64,000 bases of DNA from Sanguibacter keddieii (GCF_001064145.1 NZ_JVOJ01000032.1:82927-146926), one strand, 5' to 3'; shown: positions 8,616-18,075, numbered from the stretch's first letter. The notes: generated from the sequence alone by a model not told the origin. A program made the numbers and translations.

Positions 8616-9902
8616 TTAGGACACCGTCTCCAGGACGACGCTGCGCGGCTCGGGGGTCACCCCGTCGGCGATCTCGATGGCACCGGAGAGGGACTCCAGG
8701 GCGCGCTCGATGCGCCACTCGTCGTCGGTGTGGAGCGTGAGCAGGGGCTGGCCCGCCGCGACGGTGTCGCCCGGCTTGGCGTGGATTTCAATGCCGGCGC
8801 CCGCCTGCACGGGATCCTCCTTGACGGCTCGGCCAGCGCCCAGCCTCCACGAGGCCACGCCCACGGACAGGGCGTCCATGCCGACCACGGTTCCCTGGGC
8901 CTCGGCGAGGACCTGGTGGGTGTGCGCGGCGCGCGGCAGCGCGGCGTCCGGGTCTCCGCCCTGCTCGCGAATCATCGCACGCCAGCGGTCCATCGCGCGC
9001 CCGTCCGCCAGGGCGGCCTCCACGTCGGCGTCGCTCACCCCCGCGAGGTCGAGCATGTTGCGCGCGAGCTCGCACGTCAGCTCGACGACGTCGCGGGGGC
9101 CGCCTCCGGCGAGGACCTCGACGGATTCCTCCACCTCGAGGGCGTTGCCGATCTTGCGCCCCAACGGTACAGACATGTCGGTGAGGAGGGCGCGCGTGGC
9201 GACCCCCGCGTCGCGCCCGAGATCGACCATCGTGCGGGCGAGCTCACGCGCGGCGTCCAGGTCCTTCATGAAGGCACCCGATCCGACCTTGACGTCCAGG
9301 ACGAGGGCTCCCGTCCCCTCTGCGATCTTCTTGCTCATGATGGAGCTGGCGATCAGCGCGATCGACTCGACGGTCGAGGTGATGTCTCGCAGGGCGTAGA
9401 GCTTCTTGTCCGCGGGTGCCAGGCCCGAGCCCGCCGCGCAGATGACTGCGCCGCACCCCTGCCCCAGCTGGGTCATGATCTCGTCGTTGCTCAGCTGCGC
9501 GCGCCACCCGGGGATCGCCTCGAGCTTGTCGAGGGTGCCGCCCGTATGCCCCAGGCCTCGGCCCGACAGCTGCGGGACGGCCACGCCGAAGCACGCGACC
9601 AGCGGGGCCAGGGGCAGCGTGATCTTGTCGCCCACGCCGCCCGTGGAGTGCTTGTCCGCCGTCGGCTTGCCGATGCCGGAGAAGTCCATGCGCGCCCCCG
9701 AGCGGATCATCGCGTCCGTCCAGCGGGCGATCTCGCCCCGGTCCATGCCGCGCAGGAAGATCGCCATCGCCAGGGCGGCCATCTGCTCATCCTTGATGAC
9801 GCCCTTCGTGTAGGCGTCGATCGTCCAGTCGATCTGGTCGGGGGTGAGCACTCCCCCGTCTCGCTTGACGCGAATGATGTCAACGGCATCAAAGAGAGCC
9901 AT
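8616..9902 (-). CDS. deoA: Pyrimidine-nucleoside (thymidine) phosphorylase
   Basis: Phosphorolysis of thymidine, deoxyuridine and possibly uridine. The 428-residue protein carries the phosphate-binding KHSTGGVGDK and the family signature SGRGLGHTGGTLDKLE, with the usual three-domain length. Because the cluster handles all pyrimidines after cytidine deamination, a broad pyrimidine-nucleoside phosphorylase activity (Pdp-like) is equally possible. The ATG lies 14 bp inside the end of cdd, so the two are translationally linked. The regulator gene follows after 36 bp. Confidence 0.95.
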   Translation of the reverse strand: MALFDAVDIIRVKRDGGVLTPDQIDWTIDAYTKGVIKDEQMAALAMAIFLRGMDRGEIARWTDAMIRSGARMDFSGIGKPTADKHSTGGVGDKITLPLAPLVACFGVAVPQLSGRGLGHTGGTLDKLEAIPGWRAQLSNDEIMTQLGQGCGAVICAAGSGLAPADKKLYALRDITSTVESIALIASSIMSKKIAEGTGALVLDVKVGSGAFMKDLDAARELARTMVDLGRDAGVATRALLTDMSVPLGRKIGNALEVEESVEVLAGGGPRDVVELTCELARNMLDLAGVSDADVEAALADGRAMDRWRAMIREQGGDPDAALPRAAHTHQVLAEAQGTVVGMDALSVGVASWRLGAGRAVKEDPVQAGAGIEIHAKPGDTVAAGQPLLTLHTDDEWRIERALESLSGAIEIADGVTPEPRSVVLETVS

Positions 9903-10344
9903 CGTGTTCTTCTTTCTCTTCCGACGAGGCCGGGGCTGCCTGGGCGACGCTCGACAGGTCGTGGGGTCCGAACGCGCCGGGCAGCACCTCGGTCATGGGC
10001 GCGACACCGTCAGGCATGAGGACCAGGCAGGACGGCCCACCGTGCTCGTAGATGAGCTGGCGGCAACGCCCGCACGGGGCCACCGGCTCCTCGTTGCCGT
10101 TGACGGCGACGACCGCGACGAGGGTGCCGCCGCCGGAACGGATAAGGTCGGAGACCATGCCACACTCGGCGCACAGGGTGACGCCGTAGCCCGCGTTTTC
10201 GACGTTGCAGCCGCTGACAAGCCAGCCGTCTGCCGTCAGGCCCGCGGCACCCACGGGGAAGTTCGAGTAGGGGCAGTAGGCGTGCTTCATGGCCTCGATG
10301 GCCTCGGCCAGCAGGTCGTCCCAGTCAATATCTGTTGGATCCAT
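9889..10344 (-). CDS. cdd: Cytidine deaminase
   Basis: Zinc enzyme that turns (deoxy)cytidine into (deoxy)uridine so that the phosphorylase can act. Zinc ligands and catalytic Glu are in TLCAEC and PCGRC; YCPYSNFPVGAA and GCNVENAGYG are family hallmarks. I use ATG 10344 (151 residues), which has AAGTGAG seven bases upstream; a GTG four codons earlier would overlap the permease stop. The last 20 residues or so, rich in Ser, Glu and Lys, extend past the normal fold and overlap the start of deoA by 14 bp. Confidence 0.94.
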   Translation of the reverse strand: MDPTDIDWDDLLAEAIEAMKHAYCPYSNFPVGAAGLTADGWLVSGCNVENAGYGVTLCAECGMVSDLIRSGGGTLVAVVAVNGNEEPVAPCGRCRQLIYEHGGPSCLVLMPDGVAPMTEVLPGAFGPHDLSSVAQAAPASSEEKEEHDGSL

Positions 10345-10352
10345 GCGGATTC

Positions 10353-11633
10353 TCACTTCACGTAGGGGATGTTCTCAGCGGCGGGGGCACGCGACTTGCC
10401 GACGAATCCAGCAACGGCCACGATCGTGACCACGTAGGGGATCATCGAGACGAGGTCGGCAGGGATCGCGGGCTCGATATTGGGCAGCATGCGCGCCAGG
10501 GCCTGCGCGAATCCGAACATGACGGCCGCACCCATAGCACCCAGCGGGTTCCACTTGCCCAGGATCATGGCGGCTAGGGCGATGTAGCCGTTACCCGCGG
10601 AAATGTTGTCCGTGAACGCCAGGCCGGAACCGATCGTGAAGAACGCGCCGCCCAGGCCAGCGAAGGACGACCCCAGGATCGTGTTGAGGGTGCGCGTACG
10701 TCCCACGTTGATGCCCACCGTGTCGGCGGCGCGCGGGTGTTCACCGCAGGCCCTCAGCCGCAGGCCCCACCGGGAGCGGAACAGGAAGAAGGACAGTGCG
10801 ATGACGGCCGCGTACATGAGGTACACGAGGATCGACTGGTTGAACAGAACCGGGCCGATGACCGGGATCTCCGAGAGCAGCGGAATCTTGATCTTGAACA
10901 GCGAGAACTGGTCGGTGTTCAGGCTCTCCCGGGCATCCTTCATGATCGTGCCGTAGAAGAACGTCGTCAGGCCCAGGGCCAGGACGTTCAGGACGACGCC
11001 GACGATGATCTGATCCACCCCGTACTTGACGGAGAAGATCGCCAGGAGGGACCCCAGGAGGGCACCCGCGAGAGGAGCCGCGACGAGGCCCGCGTAGGGG
11101 GTCTGGAAGTACGAGGCCGCCATGACGCCCGCGAAGGCGCCGACCAGGAGATCGCCCTCGATCGCGATGTTAACGACGCCGACGCGCTCCGAGATGACGC
11201 CCGAGAGGGAGCCGAAGATGAGCGGCGTCGAGATCGCCACGGTGGACACAAGCGTCGAGGTCAGGGTGACGACGCCCGTCGAACCGGAGCCCGCGTAGAA
11301 CAGGAATCCCAGGATCGTGGACAGCCCGACGACGGCCATCTCGCCGACGCGTGCCCACGCGGGTTGCTCTACCCGCCGCAGGGTCACGATAATCGTCCAC
11401 GCGGTGATCGCGATCGACGCCGCGGCAAGCACCCACACGACAGGCGCGCCCGCGGTGACGATGTCGGGAATCGAGTAGGACTGCGAGTTGTCGTTCAGGC
11501 GCAGGGTCATGTCCCCGCGCGCGGTGGCCGCGAAGACCACGAGCAGCACACAGGCCGCCACGTAGATGCCGGGAAGCTTCCACGAGCGCTTCGCCTCGAC
11601 CTGAGTAACGACGGTGGACTCACTTGTGCTCAT
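10353..11633 (-). CDS. Nucleoside ABC importer permease, second subunit
   Basis: A 426-residue BPD_transp_2-family permease, the class found in Bmp/Pnr/Nup nucleoside importers (YufQ, RnsD, NupC of Lactococcus). The stretch GVVNIAIEGDLLVGAF is the conserved motif of this class. About ten hydrophobic helices are present, with a long N-terminal part before the conserved core. ATG 11633 has AGGGGA upstream and overlaps the end of the first permease by 14 bp; cdd follows after 8 bp. It forms the heterodimeric channel with the preceding permease. Confidence 0.9.
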   Translation of the reverse strand: MSTSESTVVTQVEAKRSWKLPGIYVAACVLLVVFAATARGDMTLRLNDNSQSYSIPDIVTAGAPVVWVLAAASIAITAWTIIVTLRRVEQPAWARVGEMAVVGLSTILGFLFYAGSGSTGVVTLTSTLVSTVAISTPLIFGSLSGVISERVGVVNIAIEGDLLVGAFAGVMAASYFQTPYAGLVAAPLAGALLGSLLAIFSVKYGVDQIIVGVVLNVLALGLTTFFYGTIMKDARESLNTDQFSLFKIKIPLLSEIPVIGPVLFNQSILVYLMYAAVIALSFFLFRSRWGLRLRACGEHPRAADTVGINVGRTRTLNTILGSSFAGLGGAFFTIGSGLAFTDNISAGNGYIALAAMILGKWNPLGAMGAAVMFGFAQALARMLPNIEPAIPADLVSMIPYVVTIVAVAGFVGKSRAPAAENIPYVK

Positions 11634-12807
11634 CGGCGTTCCCCTTTCGCGTATTAGCCGCGAGCGCACGGGCATCGGGCAGATGGAACAGCCAGCGCAC
11701 AAGCGCAGGCGCTGCGATCAGCAGAACGATGACCGACTGCAGGATGAGGATCATGTCGATCGGCACACCCTTGGCCTGCATCGTGTAACCGCCCGCCTTG
11801 AAGGCACCGAAGAGGAGCCCCGCGCCGAAGGTTCCCCACGTCTTGTTGCGGCCCAGGAGGGCCACCGTGATCGCGTCGAAGCCGATCGAACCGGCCACGT
11901 CACGCGAGACGTACCCGATGGTCCCCAATGCCTCGTTCGCCCCGGCCAGGCCGAGGAACGCGCCCGAGAGAACCATCGTGATCGCCGTGATGCGCTCGAC
12001 CGAGATACCGGCCGTGCGGGCGGCTGCCGCGTTCGCGCCGACCGCGCGGATCTGGAAGCCCAGCGTGGATCGCTCGATCAGCCACCAGAAGAGGCCCAGC
12101 GCGACGATGGCGACCAGGAAACCGACGTGCAGCTTGAAGGGGGCGGGAAGCAGCCGCACGAGCGCCGCACTGTCCGCGACCTTCGGAGTCACCGGCTGAT
12201 TCGTTCCGGGCACCTGCCATGCCTTCTGCGCGAGCGTGTATCCCAAGCCCAGCGTCGCAATCGAGTTGAGCATGATCGTCACGATCACCTCGTTCGCGCC
12301 CGTCTTCGCCTTCAGCACGCCCGCGATGCCGCCGTAGAGGCCGCCCGCAATCACCGCGACGAGGAGGGCCACCAGCGTGTGCAAAACCGGCGGCAGGCTC
12401 ACAGCAAAGCCCACCCACACGGCCGCGAGCGCTCCGACGATGATCTGGCCGTTGCCACCGATGTTGAACAGGCCGGCTCGGAAACCGAGCGCCAGGCCCA
12501 GGCCCGAAATAATCAGCGGGATCGAATAGAAGAGAGAGTCCGTCAGCGGCTTGATCATGCGAACGGCGTTCGCCGCGTTCGGGTCCACGATGGAGCCGCG
12601 GAACATCGCATAGTAGGCATCCAGAACGGATGCACCCGACAGCGCGATGAGGATCGCGCCGATCGCGAAGGCGATGAGGACGGCCAGCACCGAGACAAAC
12701 CACTGGGAGCCAAGGATCCGGGTGAGGACGGCCAGCACCGAGACAAACCACCGCGAGCCAAGGATCCGGGTGACGACACCCGGCCTCCTACTCGTGCGCG
12801 CGCTCAT
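11620..12807 (-). CDS. Nucleoside ABC importer permease, first subunit (with N-terminal duplication)
   Basis: A 395-residue permease of the same class (YufP/RnsC/NupB-like), with FRAGLFNIGGNGQIIVGA as its conserved motif. Its N-terminus is odd: a 16-residue block containing RILGSRWFVSVLAVL occurs twice in tandem, encoded by a 48-bp direct repeat, so the first membrane segment is preceded by a second copy of itself. The start overlaps the ATPase stop (ATGA) and the end overlaps the second permease by 14 bp. The rest of the protein looks intact. Confidence 0.9.
   Translation of the reverse strand: MSARTSRRPGVVTRILGSRWFVSVLAVLTRILGSQWFVSVLAVLIAFAIGAILIALSGASVLDAYYAMFRGSIVDPNAANAVRMIKPLTDSLFYSIPLIISGLGLALGFRAGLFNIGGNGQIIVGALAAVWVGFAVSLPPVLHTLVALLVAVIAGGLYGGIAGVLKAKTGANEVIVTIMLNSIATLGLGYTLAQKAWQVPGTNQPVTPKVADSAALVRLLPAPFKLHVGFLVAIVALGLFWWLIERSTLGFQIRAVGANAAAARTAGISVERITAITMVLSGAFLGLAGANEALGTIGYVSRDVAGSIGFDAITVALLGRNKTWGTFGAGLLFGAFKAGGYTMQAKGVPIDMILILQSVIVLLIAAPALVRWLFHLPDARALAANTRKGNADEHK
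12675..12770. repeat. 48-bp tandem duplication inside the permease gene
   Basis: Two adjacent 48-bp units (12675-12722 and 12723-12770) differ at only a few bases (cactgggagcc against caccgcgagcc). Being a multiple of three, the repeat keeps the reading frame and doubles a 16-residue block at the N-terminus of the first permease. Confidence 0.93.
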
Positions 12808-14369
12808 TGTTCCTCCTTTCGAGGCGCCCCGGCGTCCCCAGCGGATCCCGAGGAAGCCGCCACGGCCTCGTCGAGGGGGACGCCGGCCATCATGAGGCCG
12901 AGGACGTCACGGCCCGTGTCCGCCGGGACGACGCCGACAATGCGACCGCGGTACATGACGGCGATGCGGTCGGCAAGCGAGACGACCTCGTCGAGCTCCG
13001 AGGAGATGAGCAGGACCGCGCAGCCCTGGTCCCGCACGTCCACGATCCTGCGGTGAATGAACTCGATCGAGCCGACGTCGACTCCGCGCGTTGGCTGATT
13101 GGCGACCAGCAGCGTCAGGTCGCGCGACATCTCACGGGCGACGACCACCTTCTGCTGATTGCCACCCGACAGGGAGGAGACCGGGTCCTCGATCGACGTC
13201 AGACGAATGTCGTATTCCGTCTCCTTCTCACGGGCGTTGCGCGCGATCGCGCCGCGCTTGAGCGAGCCCGCAGCCGAGAAGGATGAGGAGCGGAACTGGT
13301 CGAGCACCAGGTTGTCCGCGATCGAAAACGAGGCGATGATGCCGTCCGTCGAACGGTCCTCGGGGATAAAACCGACTCCTGCGTCCAGGGATTCGCGAGG
13401 CTTCGCGCGGGTAATGTCCGCGTCCTCAAGTCGGATGACCCCACTGTCGGGTGTTTGCAGGCCCAGGATTACCTCGGCCAGCTCCGTCTGTCCGTTGCCC
13501 TGCACGCCTGCGACCGCCAGGATCTCACCGCGGGGAACATCGAAGGACACGTGATCAAGCAGCGGAACACCACCCGCACCCAGCAGCGACACATCCTCGA
13601 AGGACAGGCCACCGCCCGCGGGGCGCGCGGGCTCCTTCTCCACGCGCATGAGCACCTCGCGCCCGACCATCTGCGTGGCGAGCGAGGCCTCGGAATCGCT
13701 CGGGGACGCATGCCCCACGACCCGACCGCGGCGAATGACCGTGATCTCGTCGGCCACCGCGCGCACCTCGCGCAGCTTGTGGGTGATGAACACGATCGAG
13801 GTCCCCGCGTCGGCCAGCTGACGCATGATCGTCATCAGCTCGTCCGTCTCCTGCGGGGTGAGCACAGCGGTTGGCTCATCGAGAATGAGGACCTTCGCCT
13901 GGCGCGACAGCGCCTTGACGATCTCCACCCGCTGCTGGGCCCCCACCGGTAGATCTTCGATGAGCGCATCGGGGTCCAGGTCGAAGCCGAAACGCGCCGA
14001 GACCTCGCGCACCGTCTGACGGGCGCGCTCGCGGCTGATGATCCCGGCTGGTCCTGTCGGCTCGAAGCCGAGGGCGATCGACTCGGCGACCGTGAAGACG
14101 GGGATGAGCATGAAGTGCTGGTGCACCATGCCGATGCCCGCCGCGACCGCGTCGCCGGGTCCCTTGAACGTCACGGGCTCACCGTCAATGAGGATCTGCC
14201 CCTCGTCGGGGGCGTGCATCCCGTACAGGACGTTCATGAGCGTGGACTTGCCCGCGCCGTTCTCCCCGAGCAGGGCATGAATGTGCCCCTCCTCAATCGT
14301 TAAATCGATCGAGTCGTTGGCGATGAGGGGGCCAAACCTCTTCGTGATCCCCCGCAGCTCTAATTTCAT
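12804..14369 (-). CDS. Nucleoside ABC importer ATPase (two ABC domains)
   Basis: A 521-residue protein with two fused ABC domains. The first has a full Walker A GENGAGKST, signature VGAQQRVEI and Walker B KVLILDEPTAVLTP. The second has a degenerate Walker A (GVQGNGQTE) but a good signature LSGGNQQKVVVA, as is usual for YufO/RnsB/NupA-type and sugar (RbsA-type) ATPases. The ATG at 14369 is chosen over the longer frame because the family begins here (MKLELRGITKRFG). It ends in an ATGA overlap with the first permease. An 88-bp gap with a strong hairpin separates it from the lipoprotein gene. Confidence 0.92.
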   Translation of the reverse strand: MKLELRGITKRFGPLIANDSIDLTIEEGHIHALLGENGAGKSTLMNVLYGMHAPDEGQILIDGEPVTFKGPGDAVAAGIGMVHQHFMLIPVFTVAESIALGFEPTGPAGIISRERARQTVREVSARFGFDLDPDALIEDLPVGAQQRVEIVKALSRQAKVLILDEPTAVLTPQETDELMTIMRQLADAGTSIVFITHKLREVRAVADEITVIRRGRVVGHASPSDSEASLATQMVGREVLMRVEKEPARPAGGGLSFEDVSLLGAGGVPLLDHVSFDVPRGEILAVAGVQGNGQTELAEVILGLQTPDSGVIRLEDADITRAKPRESLDAGVGFIPEDRSTDGIIASFSIADNLVLDQFRSSSFSAAGSLKRGAIARNAREKETEYDIRLTSIEDPVSSLSGGNQQKVVVAREMSRDLTLLVANQPTRGVDVGSIEFIHRRIVDVRDQGCAVLLISSELDEVVSLADRIAVMYRGRIVGVVPADTGRDVLGLMMAGVPLDEAVAASSGSAGDAGAPRKEEQ

Positions 14370-14411
14370 TCCTTCGACCTTCCCCAGCAGGTGGGTGAAC
14401 CCCCGATGCCC

Positions 14412-14449
14412 GTGTGGGGCTGGCAGCGTCACCGCCACCAGCCCCACAC
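14412..14449 (-). terminator. Intra-operon hairpin after the Bmp lipoprotein gene
   Basis: A perfect 12-bp stem (GTGTGGGGCTGG against CCAGCCCCACAC) with a 14-base loop begins 9 bp past the lipoprotein stop. There is no T-run, so it is more likely a partial terminator or an mRNA-stabilising 3' structure that keeps binding-protein levels above those of the transporter subunits. Confidence 0.7.
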
Positions 14450-14457
14450 GCGCCGTA

Positions 14458-15552
14458 TCACTTCGGGGCGTTCTGCGATTCGATGACGAGCTTGCCGGAC
14501 TTGATGTCGTCCGTGAGCTTGGTCAGGTCCGCCTTGAGCTCCGCGGACACCTTGTCGTCGAAATCGTGGAACGGGGCGATCGAGACGCCGCCGTTGGCCA
14601 GCGTGCCCACGTACGGGGTCGAGCTGAACTTGCCATTGACCGAGTCCTGGATCGCCTGCTCGACCGAGGCACCGATCTCCTTCATCACCGAGGTCAGCAC
14701 GATCGACGAGTAGTCGGGGTTGGCCTCGTACCAGTCGGAGTCAACGCCGATGATCCAGGTGTTGCCATCCGCCTTGGCAGCCGCCGCAGCGCCCAGGCCG
14801 ACCGGGCCCGCGACGGGCATGATGATGTCCGCGCCCTGCGAGATGAACTGCTGGGCCTGCTCCTTGCCGAGAGTCTGATCGTCGAAGGACTGCGTGAAGG
14901 AGCCGTTCTGCGAAGCCTTGTCCCAGCCGAGCAGCTGCACGTTCGTGCCCTTGGCCTTGTTGTAGGCCGCGACGCCGTCAGCGAAGCCATCCATGAACAC
15001 CGTCACCGAGGGGATCTGGATACCGCCGAAGGTGGCGACCTTACCGGTCTTGGTCATGCCCGCGGCCACGTAGCCTGCCAGGTAGGCGGCCTCAGCGGTG
15101 TTGAACAGCAGCGGACGCGCGTTGTCCAGCATCACCGTGTTGTTGTTACCGTCGTTGAAGCTGGAGTCGATGAGGGCGTAGTGCACGTCCTTGTTCTCCT
15201 CGGCGGAGGTGTGGATTGCCTTCTCCAGGTTGAAGCCGACGCCGATGATCAGGTTGCAGCCGTCGGACACCATGGACTCCACGTTCGGGTTGAAGTCCGC
15301 GTCCGAGTTGGACTCGGCCGTGTTGATCTGGATGCCGAGGCTGGTCTGGGAGGCCTTGAGGCCGTCGTAGGCGGACTCGTTGAAGGACTTGTCGTCCCAG
15401 CCGCCAGCGTCAGAGACCGCGCAGGCCTTGAACGAGGTGGCGTCCTTCGCCCCGCCCGACTGGCTGGTGGCGGTTCCTCCACCGCCACCACAGCCGGCCA
15501 AGGCGAGCGTTGCGACTCCCGCCGCAGCGAGGAGCTTCGTGAGGTGCTTCAT
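14458..15552 (-). CDS. Bmp/PnrA-type nucleoside-binding lipoprotein
   Basis: A 364-residue extracytoplasmic binding protein. The signal peptide ends in the lipobox LALAGC, followed by a Gly/Ser-rich linker, so it is lipid-anchored outside the membrane. GGWDDKSFNESAYDGL is the hallmark of the BmpA/PnrA/Med family, whose studied members bind purine or broad-range nucleosides. An AGGA site precedes the ATG. With the ATPase and two permeases behind it, this is a complete Bmp-NupABC-type importer, and the nucleoside-breakdown genes that follow support nucleosides as substrate. Confidence 0.92.
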   Translation of the reverse strand: MKHLTKLLAAAGVATLALAGCGGGGGTATSQSGGAKDATSFKACAVSDAGGWDDKSFNESAYDGLKASQTSLGIQINTAESNSDADFNPNVESMVSDGCNLIIGVGFNLEKAIHTSAEENKDVHYALIDSSFNDGNNNTVMLDNARPLLFNTAEAAYLAGYVAAGMTKTGKVATFGGIQIPSVTVFMDGFADGVAAYNKAKGTNVQLLGWDKASQNGSFTQSFDDQTLGKEQAQQFISQGADIIMPVAGPVGLGAAAAAKADGNTWIIGVDSDWYEANPDYSSIVLTSVMKEIGASVEQAIQDSVNGKFSSTPYVGTLANGGVSIAPFHDFDDKVSAELKADLTKLTDDIKSGKLVIESQNAPK

Positions 15553-15635
15553 GAGTGTTTTCCTCCGTTGATGTGGATTCTTCCTTGAACCGGTGGCGGC
15601 GCGGGCCGCGGATCATGTCCACGCAGCCATTGCGC

Positions 15636-15647
15636 GAACATTTGTCA
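15636..15647 (-). promoter_or_regulatory. Candidate operator upstream of the nucleoside importer operon
   Basis: TGACAAATGTTC on the minus strand, 84 nt before the lipoprotein start, is an exact 12-of-12 match to the site in front of deoD (there on the plus strand). It is AT-rich against a GC-rich background. Probable binding site for the SorC/DeoR-type regulator in this cluster. Confidence 0.55.
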
Positions 15648-15703
15648 TGATCGACTTTTACGCCTGATCCGAGTCTCCCGCGCCGCCCCTCCCCTGTCAA
15701 GGG

Positions 15704-18007
15704 CTACTTGTTTTCGCTTTGGTAACGATTGAAGCGGCGCCGGGCGAACACACCGGCAACGCCGATCGCTCCGACAAACATCGCCCCGGCCAGGCCACCC
15801 AAGTCAGCGCCCGTGCGGGCCAGGGAGCCCTTGGGAGACTTCTTGTTCTTGTGCTGTGTGGAAGGTGCCGCCTGGTCACCCGACCGGGTGTCACCCGACG
15901 CGTCAGCCGACGGGCTCGGATCGGGCGCCGAGGCCCCCGAGCAGGTCACGGGGATCGTCAGGCCATCCCCGGCCTCGACGACCGTCGCGAAGTCGGTGGC
16001 GACCGTGACGGGAACGTTCACGACCTCGCCGGCAGCCTTACCCTCACAGGCACCCACGACCGTCACGTCCACGCTCGCCTGCCCCGCGCCATCGGTCGTG
16101 ATGACCGAGGCAGCGTCGGAGGCGTGCGCATCCACGAGGGAGTTATTGACCTCGGCCACGGCCTGGGCTCCCCCGGCGCCCACCCGCACCTTCGACGTGA
16201 TGGAGGGGCCTTCGGAGAAGGACAGGCCGCGCATCGGGATCGTCACCGTCGAGCCGTCGGCGACGGGATCCGTGGGCAGGGTCAGGCCGATCGAGGACTT
16301 GGCCTCGCGCGGCGTCAGGCCGCCCGTGGCCTGGATCGAGCGGGCCGCCGCACCCGAGTGCGCGCCCAGGTAAGCGTTGAAAGAATCGCGGTCCAGGTTT
16401 CCGTTCGTCGTGGCCGCTCCCCCTCGGGTCAGGGCCTCGAACGAGTCGCCACCGGCCAGCAGGAAGGTCACGGATCCGACCGTGTACGTCGCGTCGGCCT
16501 TCAGCGGCTCACCGTTGATCGTCACCGACGTGATGCGCTCCCCGTAGGGCCTGGCCGGATCGTAGGTGTAGCGCACGTTCGAGGACAGGCCCAGCTTGAG
16601 CATGGGCCGAGAATTCTGCGAGTTCAGATCGGTCTTCCACTGCTGCTCGAGCGCGTCCTTGACGTCGGATCCCTTGAGCGTCACGTACCCCAGCTCGTTG
16701 GAGAAGGGCTCAACCTCGTAGGTCTGCGCGTAGGTGATCGTCCCGTCCTCGTTCGGCACCAGGTCGGCGCGCAGGCCGCCCGCGTTGATCATGCCGATGT
16801 CGACGCTCTTGCCGTCCGGGGTGAGGATGGTTTCGCGCAGCGAGTCGGCCACCAGATCGCCCAGCGAGGACTCGATGCCTCGGTTCGATCCCGGGTCCGT
16901 AGCCCCCTCGGGCGTCGTGAAGACGCCGCGCCTGAAGGGCTGCGTGTACCCGGTGGCGACGACGCGCTTGCCGGCTTCCTTCGAGTCGGCCTCGGCTTGA
17001 TCGACGATCGCCTGGGTGTCCGGGTCCGCGCCGCACTGGGCGACCTCGGCGGCGGGGATGAGGATCGAGTCGGCGCTGGTGACCTGCCGCGTCGCGGGGT
17101 CGATCGTCAGTCGGATCAGGCCCAGGTTGTCCGTGTAGGAACCCGACGCGATGCCCGCCAGGCGCGGGTTGGCGGAGTCGAAGGACTCCACCGAGTTGAC
17201 GTGGTCGAACTCGTAGGGCACGTGCGTGTCCCCGCCCATGAGGCCGTCGACATCCTTGCCGACCTTCGTGTAGTTGTTCTTCACGTCGTCGTCCAGCATG
17301 GCGATGACGACGTCGGCCTCTCCGCTAGTCTTCAGCTTGGCCGCCAGGGAGTTGATGCGCGCAATCGGGTCCGTGAAAGTCAGGCCCGCCGTCGTTCCGG
17401 GACTGAGCTTGTAGGGCACGTCCTGAGCGATCGCCCCAATGAAAGCGACCTTCATGCCCGAGGGCGACGTCCACACCTTGTAGTCCCCCAGGTAGGGGGT
17501 GCCATTCCCGTAGGTGCCCATGCCCTCGATGTTGGCCCCCAGATAGGGGAAGGTCGCCTGCACGAATTCGCTCGGGTTGGATCCGTCGACGCGCTGTTTG
17601 AAGACGGCCTGCCCCATGTCCAGCTCGTGGTTGCCGATCGTTGAGGCCAGCGGATTCATCGTGTTGAGAGCCGAGATGGTCGGGTTGTCCTTGAGCGCCC
17701 CAGAAATGTAGGGGGAGGCACCGATGTTGTCTCCCAGCAGGGTGAACGAGGAATTGGGGTTCGTCGCGCGCGCCTTCTTCAGGTAGCAGTTCATAGCGGG
17801 CAACCCGGCCTCGCGCACGACGCCCTTCTTGGCGACCTGCTGGATGTGCCCGTGCACGTCCGTGAGGGTGTAGAGGTCCAGGGTGATCGGCGGTGCCTCG
17901 TTGCGTGACGCATCATCCTGTGGGGCCGCGAGCGCGGCTGCGGGCAGGGAGGCCAGGGAGAGGGCGGCCGCCGAGGCGAGCGCGAGGCGAGTCCATGGTC
18001 TGTGCAT
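15704..18007 (-). CDS. Wall-anchored 5'-nucleotidase/metallophosphatase
   Basis: A 767-residue secreted enzyme that would strip phosphate from nucleotides outside the cell. Signal peptide at residues 1-28. The metallophosphatase domain shows DVHGH (50-54), GDN (92-94), GNHE (125-128) and GGDTH, the bimetal site residues. The 5_nucleotid_C domain follows (YAQTYEVEPFSNELGYVT). The C-terminus is a sorting signal: LARTG at 729-733, a hydrophobic helix and a basic tail, fitting class E sortase sites. It follows the nuclease gene by 68 bp and precedes the importer, so its nucleoside products would be imported directly. GAAAGGA precedes the ATG. Confidence 0.93.
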   Translation of the reverse strand: MHRPWTRLALASAAALSLASLPAAALAAPQDDASRNEAPPITLDLYTLTDVHGHIQQVAKKGVVREAGLPAMNCYLKKARATNPNSSFTLLGDNIGASPYISGALKDNPTISALNTMNPLASTIGNHELDMGQAVFKQRVDGSNPSEFVQATFPYLGANIEGMGTYGNGTPYLGDYKVWTSPSGMKVAFIGAIAQDVPYKLSPGTTAGLTFTDPIARINSLAAKLKTSGEADVVIAMLDDDVKNNYTKVGKDVDGLMGGDTHVPYEFDHVNSVESFDSANPRLAGIASGSYTDNLGLIRLTIDPATRQVTSADSILIPAAEVAQCGADPDTQAIVDQAEADSKEAGKRVVATGYTQPFRRGVFTTPEGATDPGSNRGIESSLGDLVADSLRETILTPDGKSVDIGMINAGGLRADLVPNEDGTITYAQTYEVEPFSNELGYVTLKGSDVKDALEQQWKTDLNSQNSRPMLKLGLSSNVRYTYDPARPYGERITSVTINGEPLKADATYTVGSVTFLLAGGDSFEALTRGGAATTNGNLDRDSFNAYLGAHSGAAARSIQATGGLTPREAKSSIGLTLPTDPVADGSTVTIPMRGLSFSEGPSITSKVRVGAGGAQAVAEVNNSLVDAHASDAASVITTDGAGQASVDVTVVGACEGKAAGEVVNVPVTVATDFATVVEAGDGLTIPVTCSGASAPDPSPSADASGDTRSGDQAAPSTQHKNKKSPKGSLARTGADLGGLAGAMFVGAIGVAGVFARRRFNRYQSENK

Positions 18008-18075
18008 GGGTGTGTTCCTTTCATCGGGGCGGCACCGAAGCCGCGTCCTGCGTGGTGGGTGTGGAGTTCGTGGTG

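Noticed and set aside
8127-10019. A 630-codon open frame on the plus strand opposite the regulator and deoA
   Set aside because: It runs antisense to genes with clear catalytic motifs; its composition (Asp, Arg, Gly, His, Val rich) is that of a GC-rich shadow frame.
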